Both the position numbers and the translations under genes were made by a program. From Ursus arctos (Eukaryota > Chordata > Mammalia > Carnivora > Ursidae), in assembly GCF_023065955.2 (NCBI RefSeq), contig NW_026623008.1:15778501-15842500 (forward strand): 64,000 bases of DNA, in the 5' to 3' direction. Below are positions 56,496-64,000 of this stretch, in pieces. Position 1 is the first letter of the stretch; every line of letters starts with the position of its first letter. The notes beneath the pieces were generated by a model. It ran no database searches, was not told the DNA's origin, and was given only the letters and a program-made list of their open reading frames with translations.

Positions 56496-57839
56496 AAACT
56501 CAATTTTCTCTCATCCTCTTACTGCCTCACCTCCTTCTGCTCACCATCGCCTCCGTCCCTGCCCAGGCCTGTGGTCCTGTGTACGGGTCCCGGGTGTCTT
56601 TACGGCTCACAGATGCGCTCCCACCTCCTCTGGCTGACACTGGCTCCGCAGCCCTTCCGGGACCCCGCTTCCCTTGGGGACACTCCTTCGTAAGCTGCCA
56701 TCTTCTGTCAGGCTGGGGTCCTCCTCGATTCCACCCCCACGACTCCACCTGCCACCCCCCACGTTCCGTGGAGATTTGGCTCACAGCCTTCCCTCTGCCC
56801 CGTGCCGCCATCACCCATTCAGCTGCCCGCTGTCTTTGCCTCCCTGGGCCTTGCCCCTCAGGACTGCCCCTCCGGAACCCGCACTCTAGCCCTCCGCCCT
56901 GATGGGGACCACTGCCCACCCTCCTGGACGCTGTATGGAGACTCTTGGTGTTCTCTGCTGAGCAGTCCCTTTCCCTCTGCCAGGGCCCCATCTGCCGCAG
57001 AGCCCCAGTCCCCATCACCTGCCTTCCTCTGTCCGCTGCCTGCTCACCAGAGTGTTTCTCAAGGAGGTCGCCGCCCAGTGGGTCACAGCCGCTCTGACCC
57101 AAGGTTTCCAGGCCCAGTGGGCCCCCAGCATTTGCTTCAAACCCTTTTCTTGTGGCGGGTGGGCCCCTCTCCAGGCCCTCATCACTCCCCTCCTCAGCCC
57201 CCCAGAGCTGCATCTGTGCCCCCCACCCCCATCCCCAGGGAAGAGGTGACTGTGCCCACTGCCTCCTCGTCAAGAGCTGAGGCCTTAGTGGGAACATCCT
57301 TGGTTTTCCACCCCCAACCATCCAGCCCCGTCATGCCATCCTCTGTCCTCTGGTCCCCAGCTGGCAGTTGTCTGCTGGTGTGTGTGCGTGGCCAGCTGCT
57401 CCCTCCTCTCTCTTCTGGACCCTTGCTGTCCCCCCTCGCCTGTGGAGCCCTGCACCTTCACTAATTCCCATTCTCTCCATCCCCCTCTTCTCCTTTCCCC
57501 AGCCCCGCCCTCAGCCTGTTATGCCTGGTCCTCATCTCCCAGTGAGGATCCCAAACCAGGGCATCTTCTCTCTGGGTACCAAGCTGGTCCCAAGTGTGGC
57601 CATCCAACATGTCTTCATGTCTCCCCTTCATGCTTCAGGCCACTGCCGTCCCCCCTCCCTTATCCTCCTGCAGACCTCGTTGCCAAATCCAGTGGTTAAC
57701 CCTTCACATCTTAGCTAATGCATCTTACTAGTTTTTTTCCTTCTGGAGAGTTCTTTTCCCTTCTGTGTTAGAGCCTACCAGTGCCCTCCCCATACAGCCT
57801 TTCTCTCCGGGTTCCTTACTGACAGAACCCAGACCTCCA

Positions 57840-58255
57840 GGAGAGCAGTGTGCTCTGCTGAAAGGCCACATTTCCTAACCTCCCTTGCACCTGGGGCTGG
57901 CCAGTGAGGTATCTGCTCTGGGGGAAGAGTGGGAAGGGCCTTGCAGAAAGCCCTGTAAAAGAGTCTGGGCAGTCTCAACTAGGAGGTGAATCCGCTTTTG
58001 CCTCTTCTTGCTGCCAGAATGTGAACGTGATGGCTAGACCTACAGCAGCCATCTTGTGACCATGAAGTGACCTCGAATGTGGAATCAGGGCTAAGAGTAG
58101 CAGAACTAGAGACGGAGGAGCCCGAGTCTCTGATGGTGATGGGCTGCGTCCCCTGCACCTCTTTTACACAAGAGAAAGCAGAAGCTGTTACCTTGATTAA
58201 GCCACCGATTGCGGGTTTCTGTTGCTTACAGCAAAGCCCCATCCTAGACTGACTA
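57840..58255 (+). repeat. Ancient LTR-like dispersed repeat, family unresolved
   Basis: CACATTTCCTAACCTCCCTTG at the start, GCAGCCATCTTGTGACCATG in the middle and ATTAAGCCACCGATTGCGGG, then TTGCTTACAGC, at the end follow the layout of an old mammalian repeat. The short ATG frames inside it are not genes. Confidence 0.5.
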
Positions 58256-58689
58256 TGCAGCCTCAGGACGGGTTTCTGGATTTCCTCCTGTCTCTCAGGC
58301 TGCTCCTCCTCTGGCTCCCGCTTGTGGGTGGCTTCATTGCTCTGCTCCCAAAATGGAGGGACCCCAGGCTTCTGTTCTTGGTCTCCCCCTTTTCTCCATG
58401 TCCCATACTTCCTCACTATGGCTTTTCATTGGCGGCTTCCGATCTGCCGTGCGGACTCCCCCGGACCTACAGACTCCTGTCCTCAACCAGGATGTCCCAC
58501 GGAACCCTCAAGCTCAGTGGCCTGCGGGCTCGCCCTCATGCCGATTTCCCCTCCCCAGGCCCCAGCTCAGCGGGTGAATCTTCCAGCCACTTAGGTGGCC
58601 AGGTTGCCAACTCAGAGGCCTTCTCTGTTTCCTCACGCTCCTCCCTGCTCAGCTCCTCCCATGCTGTCCTTCCTCAAGATCGAACAATT

Positions 58690-59395
58690 TACTGCCTCAC
58701 GCCCATTAGGACGGGCTGTGATCAAAACCCAGAAATAACAGGCGCCGGCAAGGACGTGGAGGAATTGGAACCCGCGGGCGTGGCCGGGTGGGAGCGTGAA
58801 GAGGCACAGCCAGCGTGGAAGGGACGGCAGGTCCTCAAGAAGTTAAACATAGACTCGCGAGACGATCCAGCCATCCCGCTTCCGAGCACAAACCCTGGAG
58901 AACTGAAAAGCAGGCTCTTGAAGAGGTGTTTGTACGTCCATGTTCGTGGTGTGCTCTTCCTCGCAGAGCGCGGGCGGAAGCAGCCCAAGGGGCCCTGACG
59001 GATGAATGGAGAAACGAAGTGTGGTCCAGCCATACGCCGGAAGATCAGTCAGCTTTCCGAAGGAAGGAAATCCCGACGCCTGCTACGGCCTGAAGGGATC
59101 TTGAAGACACGATGCCCAGGGAAATGAGCCAGCCACAAAAAACAAGCGACGTTGTATAGTTCCACTGAAACGAGGTTCCCAAAGTCCTCAAATTCATAGA
59201 GACAAAAAGAATGGGAGGCAGAGATGAAGGTAACATTTAGTGGGGACTGAGTTTCAGTTGTGGAAGAAGAAAATGTGGACGTGGACGGTGGAGGGGGTTC
59301 ACCACAAGGTGAATTGATGAACGCCACAGAACTCTAGGCCTAAAAATGGCCCAGGTGTATGTTCTGTCAGGTTTGCCATAATATAAAAAAGATCT
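58690..59395 (+). mobile_element. Old L1 fragment: ORF2 end and 3'UTR
   Basis: CGCCGGCAAGGACGTGGAGG, CAGCCATCCCGCTTCCGAGC, GAATGGAGAAACGAAGTGTGG and AACCTGTCAGG-like 3' sequence ending ATAATATAAAAAAG follow an L1. It has many changes and stops and is truncated at the 5' end. Confidence 0.75.
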
Positions 59396-59453
59396 AGCAG
59401 TTTTACTTCTTAAATTGTCTCAAGTCCATTCCGTGTCTCCTTGATAGCTTTTG

Positions 59454-59655
59454 TTTTTTGTTTTTTAAAAATTTTATTTATTTATTTGACAGAGATAGAG
59501 ACAGCTAGCGAGAGAGGGAACACAAGCAGGGAGAGTGGGAGAGGGAGAAGCAGGCTCCCAGCGGAGGAGCCTGATGTGGGGCTCGATCCCAGAATGCCGG
59601 AATCATGCCCTGAGCCAAAGGCAGATGCTTAACGACTGAGCCACCCAGGCACCCC
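59454..59655 (-). mobile_element. Young CAN-SINE, perfect 16-base target duplication
   Basis: TTTTTTAAAAATTTTATTTA, GAGAGAGGGAACACAAGCAG and GACTGAGCCACCCAGGCACC mark a reverse arctoid-type copy. Identical TCCTTGATAGCTTTTG flanks lie at 59,438-59,453 and 59,656-59,671. Confidence 0.95.
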
Positions 59656-59719
59656 TCCTTGATAGCTTTTGATGGTCAGTGGGACCACCGCAGAGCCTTC
59701 TCTCTGGTCCCCTGCCTAC

Positions 59720-60265
59720 GATTTTACTCTCAGTGTCCATAGCCCAGCCTGTCTTAATCTCACTGTTTTTCTAAACCTCCAGTCTGTTCGTGCCAGTCCC
59801 TTCCATAGAAGCCTCCATGGCTCTTTATTGCCTATGGGACTAGTTCTAAGCCTCTTTGCCTGTCTTTCAAGGCTCTCCTGATCTGCCCTGTCCGTCTTTC
59901 CAGCCAACACCTCCTTCTTTTTGGTCCAGTACTTCCTCGAGTGCCTGGGCCGTGTCCCACCTCTGTGCCTCCACGGGTGCTCTTCCTCCTGCCCGTGTGC
60001 TCACAGTGACCCCGCCGCCTTCTCGCCTTTGCACGGCCCACTCACGCTTCCGGATGCCCCTCTGGAGGCTCCTCAGTGTTGCTGTCACTGCACCATCCCT
60101 TCTGGACTCCATACGGCTCCTTCGTCACCCCCATGGGTCACCATGCACATCACGCGGCGCTGTGACTGTCTGCTGGCAGGTCTGTCCCCCGGCAATCCTT
60201 CAGTTTCCCTCCCCTTCCTCCAGGAAGTCTTTCCTGACTCCTCCAGCCCACAGGGACACCCGCCT
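59720..60265 (+). repeat. L2, about 540 bases
   Basis: CTCCATGGCTCTTTATTGCC, CAAGGCTCTCCTGATCTGCC, CTTTGCACGGCCCACTCACG and CAGGAAGTCTTTCCTGACTC are LINE-2 landmarks in sense order. Confidence 0.8.
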
Positions 60266-60394
60266 TCTCTGAGCTCACGGTCGCTCAAAACTCACTGGAT
60301 GTGCCCTTCAGCATTCCATCCGGGCCTGTTGTCTTTGGTTCTCTCATGAGGATTAGTTCGGCCACATCCAGGAGCCGGCAACAAAGCCCTTCAG

Positions 60395-60520
60395 CTGCTT
60401 TACTGAGCAACTTTGTGCCGGGCTCTGCCTTGTCCATCCATCCTCCGGACGCCTCAGAAGTGAGCGTCATCACTGTCACTTTACAGACGAGGAGGCTGCA
60501 CCTGGGACGGTGAAGGGGCT
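60395..60520 (-). repeat. MIR fragment
   Basis: ATCACTGTCACTTTACAGACG followed by AGGAGGCTGCACC is reverse MIR. Confidence 0.65.
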
Positions 60521-60919
60521 GGGACCATGTGGGGGAGCGAGGACGTGGGCCCGGGCCAGTCAGACTCCCGAGCTTGGGCTCTGCCCGTGCCCACAGGCTG
60601 GGCCCCAGAATGACTCTCGGGGTTGCACGGGCCTGAAGGAGCACGCGCCCAGAGCGTGTCATCTGCCCATGTGGCACTGTTTGATTTTTCCAGCAAACTC
60701 GAGCGTGTGAAAGCTGGAGGCGGCACTGAGGGGAAACAATTCGTGTTGGGCCTGGCTCCGGGTCTGGGGAAGCATCCAGGGCCGCGGAGGCTGGGTGGCA
60801 AGTTGGGCGGCACTGGGGGCACTAAGCGGTCTCCCTGGTCATCGCGGTGACACTGCTTCCAGGACATGACCTCCTCTGTGGTAACCATTCACATTTTTCG
60901 GGATTTTTTTCCTTTTTGC

Positions 60920-60995
60920 TAAAATCGGGCAGCTCCTGTCACCTCTCTGGCTCTCATTTTCCTCATCTAAAGAAATGGAAATTTAAATAGCTGTT
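60920..60995 (+). repeat. MIR fragment
   Basis: CTGTCACCTCTCTGGCTCTC, then ATTTTCCTCATCTAAAGAAATGG, is the forward MIR centre. Confidence 0.65.
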
Positions 60996-61089
60996 TCTCA
61001 GATTTTTGGGGGGACAGATCCTTCACAAGAATGGCTGTGACCTTGGTGATGAAAACGTCCCATGCCCTTTGGAGAGGCTTTGCACCCTT

Positions 61090-61460
61090 TCCAGGAGCCT
61101 CTGGCACAGAGGTGAGGGAAGGGTTGCTACTCCCAGTTTATAGATAAGAAAGACGGGAGCCATGGACATCTGGCCATGGACGGATTTTCTCTCTTACCAC
61201 AGCCAGTGAGCGGGAGCTGGGATATGCTGAGATTTTTGAACTAAGCTCAGGAGCCTTTCTGCCCTGACCCACGAGATGGAAGCCAGCAGATGAAGAGGCT
61301 GAATACTCGGAACTTAGGGCTAAGGAATGGAGAGTCCGATGGTGAGGGAGTGAACATTGGAGAAAGGTCATCACATTACTGGCTGCAAAGGCAGTTGCCC
61401 AAAGTCCAAAGTCACAAGGCAGGTTGGTGGCAGAGCTGAGTCTAGAAGTTAGCTACGATG
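61090..61460 (-). repeat. MIR-like fragments
   Basis: CTACTCCCAGTTTATAGATAAG and, further on, AAAGTCACAAGGCAGGTTGG with CAGAGCTGAGTCTAGAAG are reverse MIR-type segments separated by unmatched sequence. Confidence 0.5.
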
Positions 61461-61472
61461 ACAGGGCGATGA

Positions 61473-61512
61473 CAAAAAAAAAAAAAAAAAGGAAAGGAAA
61501 GAAAGAAAGAAA
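61473..61512. repeat. (A)n and (GAAA)n tract
   Basis: About 18 A residues followed by GGAAAGGAAAGAAAGAAAG. No SINE body is attached, so its origin is unclear. Confidence 0.9.
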
Positions 61513-61519
61513 CCCCAGC

Positions 61520-61725
61520 TAACACTCTTGGGTCTACTAGGTAATAGGTATTCTATATACAGTAAGACAGGAAATCGCCCCAGCACCCTAAAGGGGTAAA
61601 TACCTCTGTGAGGGTTTTTAGGTGTAGAAATAGCAGCTCAGTGAGGGCCCCCCCTTGTGTAGAGCTCACACTTGGTTGGTGGGAAGCCGACGTTGGAACC
61701 CAGTCTGACACCGGAGCAGGTGTTC
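61520..61725 (-). repeat. MIR, diverged
   Basis: TAACACTCTTGGGTCTACTAG, then AGCTCAGTGAGGGCCC and CCGACGTTGGAACCCAGTCTG, follows reverse MIR. Confidence 0.55.
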
Positions 61726-62154
61726 TGAGCCACACCGACCCACGTCCACGCTTGCGCATGCGTGCATGAGTCTGTGACTATAGCTTATGGACCAGGGGCT
61801 TTGGAGCCCCAGAGAGCCGGGGCTGGGCCGGCGCCCAGGCTGATTGCTGGGGGCCAGCTGTCAGCCCCTCAGCCCTCCAGTAGCCAGGTGTGCAAGACTC
61901 CATCAAAAGGGGTGTGGAGCATGGGGTGGGGGGAGCGCATTGGCTGGGGGGGTGTATCGGGAAGTGTATTCTCGCTACCCAGACCTCGGTTTCCCCATCA
62001 CAGAATGTAGATGTTAACCGATCCCTCAGGTGTTTCCCAGCCCCACATTCCTGGCTTCCTCCCAAGGGGTTCTGGGTTGACTTTTGTTGGGGGGGGGGGA
62101 GCCAGCTGGCCCCTCCCCCCTCTCCCAAGGTGCGAGCCACCCGGGGAACGTGGG

Positions 62155-62275
62155 GCTGGCTGTCATGGCAACCCTGTGTTGCGAAATGACGTAATTGGAG
62201 TTCCAAACGTGTGAAATCAAATATAACATCCGCAAACACAGCCTGGGGGTCGGCATGGCAACCGTGGGGCACCAG
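62155..62275. promoter_or_regulatory. Candidate distal element: two X-box-like sites around C/EBP-, CRE- and CCAAT-like motifs
   Basis: Two copies of CATGGCAAC (62,164-62,172 and 62,254-62,262) resemble half or more of an RFX X-box (GTTGCCATGGCAAC). Between them lie TTGCGAAAT (C/EBP-like, about 62,179-62,187), TGACGTAA (CRE-like, 62,187-62,194), ATTGG (62,194-62,198) and AAATCAAAT (about 62,214-62,222). The tract is AT-richer than its flanks and matches no repeat I know. It lies about 36 kb upstream of the WNT4 ATG. The motifs are seen directly; enhancer function is inferred. Confidence 0.4.
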
Positions 62276-62479
62276 GATGGGCAGACGCTCCCTGCCCCGC
62301 AGCAGCCAGCCTGGCTCGGCCACCTGGGCTGGCACAGAGGGCACGCTGCCCCCTCTCCACACAGGCCCGGCCTCCTCTCTCTTTGCTGGGGCTTCTGCCA
62401 GACCCTCCGCTGCTGCCCCTTCCTCTTCTCCCTTCTTCCTCTTCTTGCTTCTCTGGGGTGCAGTGTGGACAGGTGGTTA

Positions 62480-62830
62480 GGGGGTCGACTAGCATCAGAC
62501 AGATCTGGGTTCATGTCCTGACATATGGCAGTGGTGAGGTCTTGGGCAATCGGTGTTACCCCTTGAATTGTCCTTGCCTTAGATGTGAGCTATTATCCTT
62601 ACTTTCTCTTCCTTCTTTCCCTTGGCTCTTCCTGTCCCTGCCTTCCACTCCGGCCTCCGGGGCACCTGCAGGCACAGGAGTGACAGTGGCCTGGGGCCTG
62701 GGGCCTGGACAGCCAGCTAGCTTATCAGTCAGGCCCTGAATGGCTTTGCCTGTGATCTCTTTCTAAGTTCTTCCCTCTCTGGACCTTGGTTCTCTCCTCT
62801 ATAAAATAAGGGCATGTCCATTTGTCTCTT
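62480..62830 (+). repeat. MIR-like fragments
   Basis: AGACAGATCTGGGTTCATGTC with TCTTGGGCAATCGGTG, and later CTGGACCTTGGTTCTCTCCTC with TATAAAATAAGGG, are forward MIR segments separated by unmatched CT-rich DNA. Confidence 0.6.
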
Positions 62831-63012
62831 TCAAATTGTGGCCCACGGGCCATCTACTTTGGCCTCACCTGGTCACAGGTTAGAAGCACACATCCCTGAA
62901 CTCTTACCCTTGCTACTGGGAGTCAGTAGGTCCAGGGTGGGGTCCAGGAATCTGAGTTTTACCAGGCTCTCGGGGTAACCCCGAGGCACACTCCAGAGTG
63001 AGAATCCCTGGG
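62828..63012. mobile_element. MER20-type hAT-Charlie element
   Basis: AAATTGTGGCCCACGGGCCA, AGTCAGTAGGTCCAGGGTGG, GTCCAGGAATCTGAGTTTTA and AGTGAGAATCCCTGGGG follow MER20-like order with inverted termini. Confidence 0.7.
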
Positions 63013-63264
63013 GTGGACGGTTCCTAGGGCTCTGAGCCTGGCTCGGGTTGGCTACCTTCTGGGGTCCCTCTTTTTCTTCTGTAGCACAGCTGACCCCAGG
63101 CCAGACAGCCTTCCTCTGGTTTCTGTCTCAGGCTGTCCCGTTCGTTCAGTCAACAGATGTCTCTAGCGCTGGGCTCGGGGCCAGGTACCTTTCCCACGGC
63201 AGCAAGGGACTGGCGCTGCTGCGTGCTTGGGGTGGGACAGAGAGCATGGGTGCTGGCCAGCTGC

Positions 63265-63535
63265 TCCTCTGCCTGTGACTCAGTTTCTTCATGTGCAAAC
63301 GGGGGAGCTGGGGTGGGGCTCACGTGAGAGGATGACAGTGGTACCTTCTCCGGGGACCTGTGGTGCACCGGACACTGTGCTAGATGCTTCACGTGGTTCA
63401 CTCGTTCGATGCTCCCCGTAGGTAAGGCTACTTCCCTCCATTTGACAGTTGAGGAAACTGAGGCTCAGAGAGTTGACTTGACTCTCCTGAGGTCACTCAG
63501 CAAGCAACCGGTTTGGTATTTAGACCCTCCCTCGT
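63265..63535. repeat. MIR pieces, forward then reverse
   Basis: TGACTCAGTTTCTTCATGTGC is forward; from 63,360, GACACTGTGCTAGATGCTTC, then TTTGACAGTTGAGGAAACTG and GAGGTCACTCAGCAAGC, is a well-kept reverse MIR. Confidence 0.75.
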
Positions 63536-64000
63536 CTCCACACTCCTCTCCAGCTGCTGTTCTCTCTATCCTGCTCCCCACTGCCTCCTTCAGCCTCCCT
63601 TCCCCTCCCTCCTTCTCCCTCTGCCTGGTCTATTTTCCATCAGAAGGTTTAGAGAGACTCTTCTGTACTCACGGTCTGCCAGTCCCTCTTTAGCGTCCTG
63701 CAGCCCAAACGGAGGGTCTTGACCTCCCAGCAGCCCTGAGGCTGGAGGTTGCTTCCTCCTCCTGGCGGATCCACGCTCCTAGGCTTCACTTCCCCCACCC
63801 CTCCTGGTCTCCTTGATCCAATTGAAAGGATTTTTAAAAACCCAAATATTTGTTGAGCACCTGCCATATATCTCCCCTGTGCTGAGTGGGGGATGTTGGG
63901 GAGCAGAACCTCGAGGGCGTTGTCCTCCTGAGCGGGGAGCAGAGTCGGGAGCACAGTCCTCGGTCAGCATCTCTCCTCCTGCTCTCAGCTGGTGGATGCT

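Larger units (their letters stand above)
27310..64000. other. WNT4 upstream flank, no gene recognised
   Basis: On both strands I find no splice-consistent coding exons, no intact processed pseudogene and no tRNA or rRNA gene. Recognised repeats are listed separately. Stretches in which I see nothing definable are 27,600-28,500, 29,000-29,400, 29,760-30,250, 32,215-34,380, 35,725-36,430, 39,980-41,000, 43,080-44,100, 47,190-48,890, 51,370-52,050, 52,190-53,040, 53,280-54,200, 54,930-55,570, 56,500-57,830, 60,520-60,920 and 63,540-64,000. In human and dog the next gene upstream of WNT4 is ZBTB40, at a much greater distance, so an empty flank is expected. Confidence 0.7.

Noticed and set aside
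56527..57321. A 264-codon minus-strand frame in the upstream flank
   Set aside because: Low-complexity Gly/Arg/Trp composition with no homology I recognise; the region is CT-rich on the other strand.

Overview
The window is nuclear DNA of a carnivoran mammal. It holds one recognisable protein-coding gene, WNT4, complete and intact on the minus strand. Lineage evidence is the set of tRNA-Lys-derived carnivore SINEs (CAN-SINEs) with CT-rich bodies and AAATAAAT tails. Two copies (about 53,063-53,261 and 59,454-59,655) match, as I remember it, the subfamily abundant in arctoid carnivores such as bears, panda and pinnipeds. A caniform and probably arctoid host is an inference; the species is not determined.

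Layout. Bases 1-1,929 are WNT4 3'UTR, read on the minus strand; no polyadenylation signal is visible, so the transcript probably ends beyond the left edge. WNT4 coding exons, in transcript order, are 26,016-26,092, 12,293-12,528, 3,258-3,389, 3,013-3,155 and 1,930-2,397. They total 1,056 bases, or 351 codons plus TGA. Introns are 13,487, 8,903, 102 and 615 bases. A GC- and CpG-rich block at about 25,540-26,930 covers exon 1 and the promoter. Bases from about 27,000 to 64,000 are upstream flank. No gene is recognised there. The flank consists of old repeats (MIR, L2, hAT-Charlie, L1), several CAN-SINEs, microsatellites and a few unique-looking tracts that could be regulatory.

Function. WNT4 encodes a secreted, lipid-modified signalling glycoprotein used in kidney, female reproductive tract, adrenal and bone development. 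Its control lies largely in non-coding DNA, so the parts most worth checking are non-coding. These are a cluster of X-box-like, C/EBP-like and CRE-like motifs 36 kb upstream (62,155-62,275), an AT-rich tract and a CCATGGAAAC-containing tract in intron 1, an AU-rich nonamer 120 bases after the stop codon, and a weak-looking donor after exon 4.

I found no undescribed gene system, CRISPR array, operon or RNA gene. Long open frames in the CpG island and introns are composition artefacts. Repeat family names come from remembered consensus sequences and the boundaries are approximate.
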